Part shown: one piece after another, positions 54,414-63,930 of the stretch
Numbering within the stretch: the stretch's first letter is position 1
How the letters are laid out: each line of letters opens with the position of its first letter
Origin: Pycnococcus provasolii
Taxonomy: Eukaryota > Chlorophyta > Pseudoscourfieldiophyceae > Pseudoscourfieldiales
Length of the DNA: 64,000 nucleotides
Direction: 5' to 3'
Assembly: GCA_049487715.1 (NCBI GenBank)
Contig: CP150563.1
Coordinates: 620,001 to 684,000 of the forward strand
Program-made: the position numbers and the translations under genes
Notes under the pieces: model-generated
What the model was told of the DNA's origin: nothing
The model's database searches: none
Seen by the model: only the letters and a program-made list of their open reading frames with translations

Positions 54414-57188
54414 TTATGCTTTGGTTTCCGCATTCGCTGTCGTCTCGATCGACACTCCCATCGAAATCGCAACCTTCGGTGGGGTGGCGGGCTTCGGTGC
54501 CTCCTTCTTCTCGTCTTTTTTCACGGGCGCACCTGTAGCAGCTGCAACAGCCGCCGCAGCAGGCTTCTTCACCTCCTCCTTCTTCACGGCATCCTTAGAG
54601 GGAGTTAAGGTGACACCCATCATGGGCGCGGGAGCCGCCGCAGCAGCTGCCGGCTTCGGCGCCTCCTTCTTCACCTCCTCCTTCTTCGCGGGAGCCGCCG
54701 CAGCAGCCGCCGGCTTCGGCTTCGGCGCCTCCTTCTTCACCTCCTCCTTCTTCGCGGGAGCCGCCGCAGCAGCCGCCGGCTTCGGCGCCTCCTTCTTCAC
54801 CTCCTCCTTCTTCACGGCATCCTTAGAGGGAGACAAGGTGACACCCATCATGGGCGCGGGAGCTGCCGCAGCAGATGCCGGCTTCGGCGCCTCCTTCTTC
54901 GCGGGAGCCGCCGCAGCAGCCGCCGGTGCCGACTTCGGCGCCTCCTTCTTCACCTCCTCCTTCTTCACGGCATCCTTAGAGGGAGACAAGGTGACACCCA
55001 TCATGGGCGCGGGAGCCGCCGCAGCAGATGCCGGCTTCGGCGCCTCCTTCTTCACCTCCTCCTTCTTCGCGGGAGCCGCCGCAGCAGCCGCCGGTGCCGG
55101 CTTCGGCGCCTCCTTCTTCACCTCCTCCTTCTTCACGGCATCCTTAGAGGGAGACAAGGTGACACCCATCATGGGCGCGGGAGCCGCCGCAGCAGATGCC
55201 GGCTTCGGCGCCTCCTTCTTCGCGGGAGCCGCCGCAGCAGCCGCCGGCTTCGGCGCCTCCTTCTTCACCTCCTCCTTCTTCGCGGGTGCAGCCGCGGGAG
55301 CTGCCGCCTTGGGCTTCGGCTCCTCCTTCTTCTTCTCTTCCTTCTTCTCCTCCTTCTTCGCGGGTGCCGCCGCCTTGGGCTTCGGCTTCTCCTCCTTCTT
55401 CTCCTCCTTCTTCGCAGGTGCAGCCGCGGGCGCCGCCGCCTTGAGCTTCGGCTTCTCCTCCTTCTTCTTCTCCTCCTTCTTCGCGGGCGCGGCGGCGACG
55501 GCGGCAGCTGGTTTTGCAACCGGTTTGGTTGCTGTCTTCGAGGAAGAGGACGAACCGCCCATAGCGAAGTTCGCCAGCAGCATTGCGAATCCTCCCGCGA
55601 CCAGACCCGTCACCACGCGCGCAGGCATAAGCAAGTAGTCATTTTCCTCCTCGTCCTCCTCCGAAGCCGGCAGAGCCTTGGTGTCACTCTTCTTTTCTTC
55701 TTGCACCGTCTTGCCAAGTGCAAGCGCGCGTTCCTTCACCTCCGCGCGCCGTCTTTCTAGAGTAACGGTCAAAGCCTTGATGTCCGTCTTTGCCTTATCG
55801 AGCGTCTTCGACTCGGCTTTGGCATCTTCGACGATCGATGCCTCGTGCATCCTACACTTCTTCAGCTCCTCCTTCGCCTTGGCAGCCTCCTTCACTAGCT
55901 TGATCGCCTTGGCATTCGCCTCGGCGGCAGCCTCAGCAGCCTCGGCAGAAATCCTGTTTCCCTTCAGAGTCGAAACAGTGGCAGAGACAGCTTCCTTCGC
56001 CGCGACGGATGCCTCTTCATCCCACGCCACCGCCTTCTTCGTCTTCTCGACAGCCGCGAAGTAATCAGTCTTGGACTTCTCAAGCACCTCCTCAGCCTTC
56101 TTCATTTCGTTGCACCTCCTCTCCAAGATCTCCACCAGAGCATCGACGTCCGCCTCAGCCTTCGCGAGAGCATCAGCCGAAGACCTCGTTTTGGCGGCAA
56201 TCTTTGCCTCCTTCTCGAACGTCTTCGCTTTCGTCTTGGCAGCCTTGGAAGCATCCTCCGCCTTTTGGATGGCCGCGGCGGCAGCCCTAGCCACTTCCTC
56301 CGCCTTCGCCCTTGCTGCTGCCGCGGCAGCCTCCTCCGCCTTAGCTATGGACACGGCTGCAGCGGCAGCCTCCTGCTCCTTCTGCGCCTTTGCCGCCGCA
56401 GCAGCGTCCGCCTCGCGCATGAAAGCCTTCTTCTTGGCAGCCGCTTCGGCCGCCGCTCTTTCCGCCTTTTCAACGGCCAGGGTGGCAGCGGCAGCCTCCT
56501 CCTCCGCCTTCGCCTTTGCCACCGCCCCGGCAGCTGCAAGCTGCTCAACCTTTGCGGCTGAGAACGCCTTGACCCGAGAATCCTCCTCATTCTGCCTCAT
56601 GAGCTCCCTCTCCCGGTCCACGGTCGCCTCCATCACAGCCTGTTCAAAACGCCCGCTCCTCGCGGCGAGCTCCTCCTGCCTCGCCTGAGCTGCCGCCGCG
56701 GCTGCAAGCTGGTTCGCCTTCTCTTGCTCGTATGCCTTTGCTCGAGCCGCTTCCTCCTGCTGCCGTATGGACGCCAGCTCGCTCTGCGCTCCCATCGAAG
56801 GCGCGTCAGGGTCCAAGCCGGCTTCCGAAGCAGCCTTGTGGTCCGCAAACGCTTTTGCGCGAGCCTCCTCTTCGGCCCTCTTCTTCGCCTGTGCCTCCTC
56901 CCACTTCCTCTTGGCCGCCGCCTCAGCCCTTGCCACGGGGTCATCGGATTGATCTCCGTTGACAACCTCGACGCTCACTTGCGCCTGAAAGCCGTCCGAG
57001 TTCCTGTCATCCTCTGAGGTCTTTGAGACGACCACCTGGCTCGTGTCCGACGCCTGCGTCTTTGACGCCCTCTTGGGTTCCGGTCGCGATCCTCCCGGCG
57101 CCACCACCGCCCTGGTCGTCACCACCCTGCGCGCGCGAGACGAGGGTCGGGCGGCCGCGGCCGTCACGTTAGCCTGTGTGCGCATCAT
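54414..57188 (-). CDS. chloroplast coiled-coil membrane protein with repetitive Lys/Ala/Pro tail
   Basis: 924 residues from ATG 57188 (MMRTQANVTAAAARPSSRARRVVTTRAVVAPGG), a convincing plastid transit peptide with a possible cleavage near VTTRAVVA. Residues about 90-540 are a long Ala/Glu/Lys coiled coil. One transmembrane helix is seen (LLMPARVVTGLVAGGFAMLLANFAMG). The C-terminal ~280 residues are a disordered repeat of KKEE, KKEAPKP and poly-Ala blocks in which a short motif, MMGVTL(S/T)PSKDAV, appears four times, with a related ISMGVSIE near the end. The upstream ORF extension to 57524 is rejected. The composition excludes an enzyme; scaffold, tether or linker is the likely class. Confidence 0.78.
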   Translation of the reverse strand: MMRTQANVTAAAARPSSRARRVVTTRAVVAPGGSRPEPKRASKTQASDTSQVVVSKTSEDDRNSDGFQAQVSVEVVNGDQSDDPVARAEAAAKRKWEEAQAKKRAEEEARAKAFADHKAASEAGLDPDAPSMGAQSELASIRQQEEAARAKAYEQEKANQLAAAAAAQARQEELAARSGRFEQAVMEATVDRERELMRQNEEDSRVKAFSAAKVEQLAAAGAVAKAKAEEEAAAATLAVEKAERAAAEAAAKKKAFMREADAAAAAKAQKEQEAAAAAVSIAKAEEAAAAAARAKAEEVARAAAAAIQKAEDASKAAKTKAKTFEKEAKIAAKTRSSADALAKAEADVDALVEILERRCNEMKKAEEVLEKSKTDYFAAVEKTKKAVAWDEEASVAAKEAVSATVSTLKGNRISAEAAEAAAEANAKAIKLVKEAAKAKEELKKCRMHEASIVEDAKAESKTLDKAKTDIKALTVTLERRRAEVKERALALGKTVQEEKKSDTKALPASEEDEEENDYLLMPARVVTGLVAGGFAMLLANFAMGGSSSSSKTATKPVAKPAAAVAAAPAKKEEKKKEEKPKLKAAAPAAAPAKKEEKKEEKPKPKAAAPAKKEEKKEEKKKEEPKPKAAAPAAAPAKKEEVKKEAPKPAAAAAAPAKKEAPKPASAAAAPAPMMGVTLSPSKDAVKKEEVKKEAPKPAPAAAAAAPAKKEEVKKEAPKPASAAAAPAPMMGVTLSPSKDAVKKEEVKKEAPKSAPAAAAAAPAKKEAPKPASAAAAPAPMMGVTLSPSKDAVKKEEVKKEAPKPAAAAAAPAKKEEVKKEAPKPKPAAAAAAPAKKEEVKKEAPKPAAAAAAPAPMMGVTLTPSKDAVKKEEVKKPAAAAVAAATGAPVKKDEKKEAPKPATPPKVAISMGVSIETTANAETKA
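54600..55520 (-). repeat. degenerate tandem repeats coding the Lys/Ala/Pro tail
   Basis: Interlocked repeats of GCCTCCTTCTTC(ACCTCC), GCCGCCGCAGCAGC and GACAAGGTGACACCCATCAT-type blocks. The last, encoding the MMGVTL motif, recurs at 54618-54623, 54846-54851, 54999-55004 and 55167-55172 (Met-Met codons), with spacings of 76, 51 and 56 codons. Nucleotide identity between copies is high. Confidence 0.9.
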
Positions 57189-58056
57189 CGCCGATCGCTT
57201 AGGGTACGGCGCGTTTGGCGCGGTGAACGTCGCTGGTGTGGTGGCGAGGCAGTACTGCACTGTGCGCACTTTGTGGCGTGGAGGGGGGAAACCACTGGGT
57301 GGAAAGGGTACCGGGTGGAGATATGCTGAGAGGGGAAGGGCAGAAGGGGGGAACGAAGGAAAGCGCGTTCCTTCCCAAAAGTGCGACCGCATAAACACGC
57401 AGAATTCAGGACAGGAAAGTCCCCCTTTTCTCGACGCACAACGGAGGTTTGCTCGGCGTAGCGCGCTCCGAGGAATGGGACGGCGGAGGGTCGGAGGCGG
57501 GGGGAAGCAGCGCGACTCGATCAAGGTGTGTCGAGGAGAAAATCGCGCTGTGTGAAGGGCAAAGATTCACCGTGGGGCCCGCGAGGCCGGAGATTGATGT
57601 GGTTGGAGATTGGCCCCTTTTCTTGCATCAGAGCTTTTCCACCGCTCATTGCGAAGATAGCGAAACGGCACACACTGCCCATTGCTTTGCTTGGCCAGAC
57701 GGGGGTTTGGGCAACCCCGACAACAAGCGCAATCCCCGAGATGCATCGCGTTCGAGATTCGAACGCGATACTGACAGATGTGTGAAGTCCTTCCTTACCC
57801 GCTGACTATCCATAGACTACTTAAGGCTTCGGGACGAATCCCAAGGTGGATAACACCCTCCTCCGAAGAACTCCTCTTGTTGTTATTTCGTCCAAGGGTA
57901 CAGTACGGTAACTTAGTACGCACTGTACCCATATCAACATCACGTTTAACTTAACGGCAAAGCTGAATGATAAATGTGAATGGTATGAATGGACGACCGA
58001 TGGATAAAGTAAAGTGCACTCCATTACTGAATCAGGGATGGGATCTCAGGACCTTG
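57189..58056. other. intergenic region between two reverse-strand genes
   Basis: The promoter of the chloroplast coiled-coil gene and the 3' flank of the PPOX-like gene. It contains a perfect 9-bp hairpin CGCGTTCGA/TCGAACGCG with a 3-nt loop (about 57746-57766). The ORFs here are fragmentary and unsupported. Confidence 0.5.
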
Positions 58057-60720
58057 TCAAGACGCGCGCGTCACCACGAGCTCCTTCTCTCGCCGAAGCT
58101 CATCGCGCATACGCAGCCTTTGCTCCTTCGCAACTAGGCGCTCCTCGAGAAGTTCGCGACGCACCTCCTCCGCAACCTTTCGAGCACGGCGCTTCTCCTC
58201 GCGACGGCGCCACTCCCAAATCTGTGCCTCTGACATGTTCTCGTGTCCCGGGGGCAGAAGGTTGCGAACATTTGTCGACGTTAGCGACTTGGGAAGCTCC
58301 TTGCGCCCCCAAACTTTGTTTTCCGGATCGCCGGTATTCTGACCACGGGGCGACGAGTTCCGCTGCTGCTGCTGCTGCTGCTGCTGCGACCGCCGCTCGC
58401 CATCCACTCCCTTGGTTGACGACTGCGACGATGACACAGAAAACTCGCGCTGGCTGTTGGGAAGACTCTGCGTCGCATTGAAAGCTGCGGCGGCTGCTAG
58501 CTTCCTCTCGTTGCCTTCGTCGGCTCGCATGAGCATCTCCTCAGCCGCCGCCCAACGTGCTCTGCGCCGTTCGAGCATATCGTCGCGCATCTGCGCCGCC
58601 ATCTCCGTCTCCTCCGCACTGTCGCGCTCAGCCTCGCGCAGCCTCCTTCGTTCCGCCTCCATTCCCGACAGAACACGGCTCGCGGCGCGCTCGCCGGCAA
58701 GCATGTGTAACGTGGCGTTCGGGCCGGCTAGGTCCTTGCCGCTCATGTAGAGGCCTGGAACACCATCCTCCATCACCGCAAGTGCGGTGCGCACGTCCAT
58801 CGCACCGCCTGTCGCATACGAAAGGCTGCAGTCGTGTCGCACTGTTGCGCGTGTTAGCACCGGCGACCCCTTGACAACCGAGCATGCGCGCACGTCCGCT
58901 AGAGCCGCGGTCACCTGGTCGATGCGCGGACTCGCCGCTAGACTGGGATCGCGGCCACCTCCGAGAAACACCGTGAGCAGCGTGAAGTTTTTGGGTGCCG
59001 CATGTTCGGGATTCAGTGCGCTGGAGAAGCGTACGCCGAGGCAGCGGTGAAATGGCTCGCTAGCCGGAAGTGCAATGCCCGCGCCACGTGGTGGAAGTTG
59101 CACAGCCTCCTCCTTAAATGCAAGTGTCAGCATTGCGATGGGATCGCGCTCCACCTTCGGCAGCCATCCAAGTGGCACAGGCTTCCCAGACTCTGTCACG
59201 CGAAGGTCGCCGTCGCGCAGTGAACAGCTTGGCACGGCGAAGACGACCGCGTCGTATAAATCTGGACTTCGCCAGCGCTGGGTGCCAGGCACACCCGGAA
59301 CAGGCGACGTGCGCACACGCCACCGGCTTGTGACAACCTCCTCGAGCTGCTCCTGCTGCTCCTGCTGCTCCTGCTGCTCGCCAGCGAGAACCGGCGGCGG
59401 TGAAGTGCCCATCTCGGCATTCAAAGATGACACGTGGCTTCGCAAGCGTATGTTCTCCGGTCCAATCTCGGCGATGAGCGCGTCAGGAAGCGTGCGCATG
59501 CCCCCATAGAACGCGAACGAGCCACGGCGGCGGCGTAGCGGTGGCGGAATAAACCAAGGACTTAGCGACCCGTGCCCATCGCGTAGACCCCCATCCTGCG
59601 GATCTGCGACGTTCCCGTCGAAGCTGATCACCTCGCGCTGCATTTCTGCCTCCCACTGCGGTCCGCTCAGGAGGTCTCTACCGCCTATGCCATCTGCATT
59701 GCCACGCCAGGGAAGTCGAAGTCGAGGCAGTTTACGCGCAGCCAAGCCCATGACGATCGATCCGTGCGTCTGCTCAATGTGCACAAGATGAGGCAAAGCC
59801 ACCGACGCGGGCACCGACGCGGCGCTGGCGCCGTGCGGCACGGCGAGGTGCGGGTCGAGCAGAAAGTCGCCAATCTCGCGTCCAAAGTGCCTAGCAAGGA
59901 AGTCGGACGCCGACTCCTCGTCGGCATCGATGCCGTCGTCTGCCGCCACCGCCTCGCTTCCCTTCCAGCTGAGGAGGCGCCGCCGGCGTCGGCGTCGGCG
60001 CCAGGCAAAAGGTTCGGCAATCGCTCGCAGCTTACCGCCGGGGCTAACGAGGTTCGTCGTGAGAAAGCTCCCCAGTCCACGCGGTGCGACGTGCGACCGG
60101 TTGCCACGCCTCACCAGGTATCCGTCTTCGGCGCGCTGTCTGCTGCTTGGCCAAGAAACTTGGTCAACGAGGTTCAGGTCGCGGATGAGTTTGCGCACGC
60201 ACGGGTGGTCGTCGCGGCACGCGTCGAGCGCCTCTTCCCACAGGAAGCCATCTTCGTACCTCGTGACGACTGAGCCTCGCGCTGCGTCTCGCGACTCGAA
60301 AACGGTGACATTCGCACCAGCCTGCTTGAGCCTGAAAGCGGCGACAAGTCCGCTGAGACTCGCGCCAACCACAGCGACGGACGGCGGGCGTGCTTGTTGT
60401 TGCTGCTGCTGCTGCGGCTGGTCCCTCTTGGCATCATATTCTTTCCTATCGGCGTGTATGTGCGAGTTAGCCGCACCGGCCGACGTCGTCGAGTCGTCGC
60501 CACTTGCGTCGTTCGTTGGAGCTGCCCGGTTGAGTTTGATTCCGAACGGCAGGCGCACGCCCTCTAGGAACTGGCTGACGGCGTCGCGTCGCTGCGCGCG
60601 CTTCGCGGCCAACGATCGTTCTCGCGCTGAAATCGCTTGCTGCGTCCACCTGTCGACCGCAGGTGCGTCGGCGGCCGCACTGGCGTTGACGCTGGCGTCT
60701 CCGTCGTCTTCGTCGCGCAT
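58057..60720 (-). CDS. FAD-dependent oxidoreductase, protoporphyrinogen-oxidase (HemY/PPOX)-like, with long C-terminal extension
   Basis: Read from ATG 60720 (MRDEDDGD, 887 residues); the ORF is open further upstream to 60999. After a polar leader and a poly-Gln run, the dinucleotide fold begins: VAVVGASLSGLVAAFRLKQAGANVTVFESR, with SxSG instead of the usual GxG. PPOX-like landmarks follow (SASDFLARHFGREIGDFLLDPHLAVPHGA, LPHLVHIEQTHGSIVMG, GSFAFYGGMRTLPDALIAEIG, AVVFAVPSCSL-type, and the closing FAD motif GLYMSGKDLAGPNATLHMLAGERAASRV). PPOX makes protoporphyrin IX for heme and chlorophyll. The last ~230 residues are a charged coiled-coil extension with poly-Gln (EEVRRELLEERLVAKEQRLRMRDELRREKELVV) not found in ordinary PPOX. 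Substrate residues are not verified, so a related FAD desaturase/oxidase is possible. Confidence 0.72.
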   Translation of the reverse strand: MRDEDDGDASVNASAAADAPAVDRWTQQAISARERSLAAKRAQRRDAVSQFLEGVRLPFGIKLNRAAPTNDASGDDSTTSAGAANSHIHADRKEYDAKRDQPQQQQQQQARPPSVAVVGASLSGLVAAFRLKQAGANVTVFESRDAARGSVVTRYEDGFLWEEALDACRDDHPCVRKLIRDLNLVDQVSWPSSRQRAEDGYLVRRGNRSHVAPRGLGSFLTTNLVSPGGKLRAIAEPFAWRRRRRRRRLLSWKGSEAVAADDGIDADEESASDFLARHFGREIGDFLLDPHLAVPHGASAASVPASVALPHLVHIEQTHGSIVMGLAARKLPRLRLPWRGNADGIGGRDLLSGPQWEAEMQREVISFDGNVADPQDGGLRDGHGSLSPWFIPPPLRRRRGSFAFYGGMRTLPDALIAEIGPENIRLRSHVSSLNAEMGTSPPPVLAGEQQEQQEQQEQLEEVVTSRWRVRTSPVPGVPGTQRWRSPDLYDAVVFAVPSCSLRDGDLRVTESGKPVPLGWLPKVERDPIAMLTLAFKEEAVQLPPRGAGIALPASEPFHRCLGVRFSSALNPEHAAPKNFTLLTVFLGGGRDPSLAASPRIDQVTAALADVRACSVVKGSPVLTRATVRHDCSLSYATGGAMDVRTALAVMEDGVPGLYMSGKDLAGPNATLHMLAGERAASRVLSGMEAERRRLREAERDSAEETEMAAQMRDDMLERRRARWAAAEEMLMRADEGNERKLAAAAAFNATQSLPNSQREFSVSSSQSSTKGVDGERRSQQQQQQQQRNSSPRGQNTGDPENKVWGRKELPKSLTSTNVRNLLPPGHENMSEAQIWEWRRREEKRRARKVAEEVRRELLEERLVAKEQRLRMRDELRREKELVVTRAS

Positions 60721-61244
60721 AGCGTGCGTGTTGCGATCGAGGAGAGCGAGGCCGCGAGCCTGCGGCGTTGTTCGCTTGTGTAAGGTTGTGCGGGAGTCGT
60801 TGTTGTGCGATGGCGGTGGACTAGGGTACCCGGTACTGCGGCGAGGCTCTCGGGAGTCGTTTTTTCGCAACCTCCCCCGGCGGAGGACCTCTCCCCGAGA
60901 CCACAACGGGGCGTCAAGTCGGCGGAGAACAGCGGGGCGATACGTCGGCCCAGAGTCTCGGCCCCGGGGTTTCTCCCGGTGGTAAAAGCAAAATTCCACA
61001 CAAGCGGGGACCCATCGCTGGTCTTGCCCACGTGGCTCCCCCCCTTTTCCGGATAATCTGATTATGCGGATCGCATTTCCTGGTGGAGGAGTCCCCTCGT
61101 CCCTCTACCCTCTTCGCTCCCGGCAACCTGAAATATCAATCCTACTACTACTTGTCCCCGTTGTCTGTGTGTGTCTGTGTCTGTGTCCCATCATTTTTGT
61201 GCTACACTTATTAGCACACACGACGCTCGGGTGTGAGTGACGAT
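60721..61244. other. divergent intergenic region
   Basis: Promoters of the PPOX-like gene (reverse) and the coiled-coil gene (forward). A TGTGTCTGTGTCTG run occurs at 61166-61187. The part to 60999 could be coding if the PPOX-like gene starts upstream. Confidence 0.4.
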
Positions 61245-62909
61245 ATGCAAGTCTCTCAGAAGCGTGTCTGCGCGACGCACGCGCATGGGCATGGGCAGCA
61301 CAAAGCAAGACTCGTTAGACGGGCGGCATTGCACAAACACCACACACAAGAAACGGGAACGGAACATCAACAGCGTGATGGCGACGAACGGCGGCGGGGA
61401 CGGCGCGAGCTTATCGGTTTGGGACTCTTGACCGCAACGCTCGTCGGGAACACGCAGCAGGCTAGGGCGGAGCGCATGCTCGCGCGAGACTTACGAGCTG
61501 AAAGCGACGAAAAGTTTGCCAAGCTGAGGGGCCAAAATCGCAAGGGTACCACGCGTGTTCAAGCAGCACCCGCCACATCGCAACCTCCTCCGGCAAGCAC
61601 ACGCAGTAGCGCAAGTGAACAGCCCGAACGTGAGAATGTGCCACTGTCGCTCTTGAACTCCGTTGGGATCGTCGCGTCAGGCTCGCTGGCCGCGCTGTAC
61701 CTCACATCAAGAGAAAAAACAGAGTCAGCTGAAAGTGCGCTTCAAGCGGAGAAAATATCCGCCAGAAAAGCGGCTGAGGACGCCAAGGAAGCGATGAGGG
61801 AGAAGGAGGAGGCAATGAAGGCGAACGACGAAGAACAGAAAGTCAAAATTGAGGCTGAGGTGCAGGCGAGGAACGCCGCAGAGTCGGCATACCAGGCTGA
61901 GAGCAGGCTGCGAGAGGTTTCGGACGAGGAGGTGGTTCGCCAGAAGCAGCTCGTGGAGGCTGAGAAGGCGAGCCTCTATGCAGCACGTGCGGAAGTGAAC
62001 GGCCTCACGGAGTCAGTGGAGCGCACCAAAACTTTTCTCGAGACGCAGAAACAGGAATACGCCGCGGAAGTGTCCAAGCTCGAGGCTGCTCTCGAGACGG
62101 CAACCGCGTCTCGGAATGACGTCGATCAGGCGCGAGATGCGCTCGCGGATGCACTCGCAAGCGTACGCTCGGCACTTGGTGACCAGGTGACGGAAGACTC
62201 CGAACTCGCAGTCGCGTTGTCGACGAGAATGAGCAACCTCAAGAAGGATGCGGACAGGTGGGAGGCGCAAGCGCGAGAAGTTGCGGAAGAGGCGACGGCG
62301 GCACGCATCGCGGCGGAGGAAGATGCTGCTCGCGCGGCAGATGCGGCGGCACAAGCGTCGCAGAGTCTCGAGGTGGCGGAGCAGCGTGCGCGCGATGCGA
62401 CGGAACGCGCCGAGCGTGCTGAAGCGAAGGCGGAAGAATTGCAGCTGAAGCTGGATCGTGCTCGCGAGGAGCGTGACGAAGCCTTGAAGGAGGTGGAGAA
62501 GCTTACAACTCGCGCGGAGAGTGCCGAGAAGGAGGTGGAGGAGCTCAAGGATGCGCTTAAGGATGCTGCAGAACGAATTGGAGAGGCTGACGATGCGCTG
62601 GAGAACGCTCAAGACGAGAGTCGCACGAATCGCGTTGCAGTGGAAGACGCGAAGCGGGAAATTGCCAAGCTCGAGAAGGAGATCGAAGCCGTGTACAAAG
62701 AGCGCAAGTCTGATAAGGCTGCGGTGCAGGAAATCGAAAAGCGCATGTCCGACCTGCAAAATAACGTGACCTTGGCGATGAACGGCGTGGCGACTGCTCA
62801 AGCGGAGCGTGATGCGGCGGTGAAAGCCACCAAGGCGATCAAAAGTGCTCTCGAATCAGCAGAGAGTCTAAGCACGGCACGGGAGGTTGTGGAGAAAATT
62901 CAGGTGTGA
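61245..62909 (+). CDS. chloroplast coiled-coil protein with Tat-like lumen or inner-membrane signal
   Basis: 554 residues from ATG 61245 (MQVSQKRVC). The first ~45 residues are His/Arg/Ser/Thr-rich, as in a transit peptide. RRGRRELIGLGLLTATLVGNTQQARAERMLA looks like a twin-arginine thylakoid targeting signal with an ARA cleavage site. A second hydrophobic segment (LLNSVGIVASGSLAALYLT) could be a membrane anchor. The rest, about 400 residues, is one long coiled coil (REVSDEEVVRQKQLVEAEK ... LEKEIEAVYKERKSD). No enzymatic domain is seen. It resembles structural plastid proteins (VIPP/CURT-associated or thylakoid tethers) only in general layout. The protein at 54.4-57.2 kb has a similar transit-peptide/coiled-coil/anchor architecture. 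Confidence 0.75.
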   Translation: MQVSQKRVCATHAHGHGQHKARLVRRAALHKHHTQETGTEHQQRDGDERRRGRRELIGLGLLTATLVGNTQQARAERMLARDLRAESDEKFAKLRGQNRKGTTRVQAAPATSQPPPASTRSSASEQPERENVPLSLLNSVGIVASGSLAALYLTSREKTESAESALQAEKISARKAAEDAKEAMREKEEAMKANDEEQKVKIEAEVQARNAAESAYQAESRLREVSDEEVVRQKQLVEAEKASLYAARAEVNGLTESVERTKTFLETQKQEYAAEVSKLEAALETATASRNDVDQARDALADALASVRSALGDQVTEDSELAVALSTRMSNLKKDADRWEAQAREVAEEATAARIAAEEDAARAADAAAQASQSLEVAEQRARDATERAERAEAKAEELQLKLDRAREERDEALKEVEKLTTRAESAEKEVEELKDALKDAAERIGEADDALENAQDESRTNRVAVEDAKREIAKLEKEIEAVYKERKSDKAAVQEIEKRMSDLQNNVTLAMNGVATAQAERDAAVKATKAIKSALESAESLSTAREVVEKIQV

Positions 62910-62976
62910 GACGATGGGGAAAGAGTTAAGTGAGTGAGGGGAAATTGAAAGTTTTCTATTTATCATCAAAAAAATG

Positions 62977-63930
62977 TTACACGTGTTGATTTTCGTTCGT
63001 TGGCACAACGGCGGGAGTGGGAAACAGTTCGAAGCGGTCAACTTCACGAAGAAGCTCGACAAGCTTGCTTGCGGCATACTCGATAATTAGCTCGCCTTTT
63101 TCAGATGACGCGATCGTTGCGTCGCCCATAGCTCCACTTTCGCTGAGATCCTCAGTTAACCATCCAAATCCAACTCCACCTTCCGGAGTTAGCAATTGAA
63201 AACCCTCCTCTTTCACCATCGCCTCGCCGCGACTTTTAAAATTTGCAAGCAAAGACTCTCGCACAAGGTCAGGACGCAGCGCGAGCATCATGCTCGTCTC
63301 AATGGCGCCAGCATGTATGCCGTGACGCAGCTCGTCGTCCGGGAAGATGTTTTCCGGCACGCCGAAGCTGAACCAAGACAACGTGATGACCGTCATGCCT
63401 AACCGACTCCTTAGATCGCGTGCGACGATTTCCATCACTTGAGGCTGTCCACCGTGGCTGTTAAAAATCACGAGCTTGCGTATGCCACTCCGGTACGCCG
63501 ACTCAGCTACATCCGTCCACAGGGCGGCGAGCGTCTCTGTACGCAGGCTGAGCGTTCCCGCGAACGAGTCGTGCTCGACGCTCTTTCCGATTGGCAGGTG
63601 AGGAAGTACGAGAAGTTTTTTTGCAAAATTTGCGTCTTCTCTGTTCGCCATCTCGAGCGCGGCGTTCAGCACGCCCTCGTTGAGCAGTCTGTCCACGGAG
63701 AGTGGCAGGTGCGGTCCATGTTGCTCCGTGGCGGAGACGGGCATTATCGCAATTGCGTCTGCTGTTCGCACACGAACTTCTTCCGTGGTCATATCGTCCC
63801 AGTCGTTGCCGTGGTGCTGTTTTGCGGGAAACGACGACTCCGGTCTTCTGTGTGCAGACTCTGGCTTGCCCTGCGTCGGCGCGCCGTTGCCGTTGCCGTT
63901 GCCCGGTGCGTGTTCTTTGTGTGTGGGCAT
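62977..63930 (-). CDS. creatininase-family metal-dependent amidohydrolase
   Basis: 317 residues; a Gly/Asn-rich disordered leader (1-45) precedes the catalytic domain. Family motifs are MPVSATEQHGPHLPLSVD (metal ligands Glu, His and Asp), LPHLPIGKSVEH, FAGTLSL, NSHGGQ (NGHGGN in many relatives) and HAGAIETSMML (HAGxxETS). Metal-site residues appear intact. Relatives include creatinine amidohydrolase, mycofactocin peptidase MftE and ArfB FAPy deformylase; in eukaryotes, algae and plants may carry riboflavin/F420-like degradation enzymes, so the substrate is open. Bacterial origin is likely by family distribution. The 3' end is near that of the coiled-coil gene (convergent). Confidence 0.88.
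   Translation of the reverse strand: MPTHKEHAPGNGNGNGAPTQGKPESAHRRPESSFPAKQHHGNDWDDMTTEEVRVRTADAIAIMPVSATEQHGPHLPLSVDRLLNEGVLNAALEMANREDANFAKKLLVLPHLPIGKSVEHDSFAGTLSLRTETLAALWTDVAESAYRSGIRKLVIFNSHGGQPQVMEIVARDLRSRLGMTVITLSWFSFGVPENIFPDDELRHGIHAGAIETSMMLALRPDLVRESLLANFKSRGEAMVKEEGFQLLTPEGGVGFGWLTEDLSESGAMGDATIASSEKGELIIEYAASKLVELLREVDRFELFPTPAVVPTNENQHV

Noticed and set aside
57746-57766. Hairpin with GTTCGAGATTCGAAC considered as a tRNA T-arm
   Set aside because: A simple perfect 9-bp palindrome; no acceptor, D or anticodon arms can be drawn around it.
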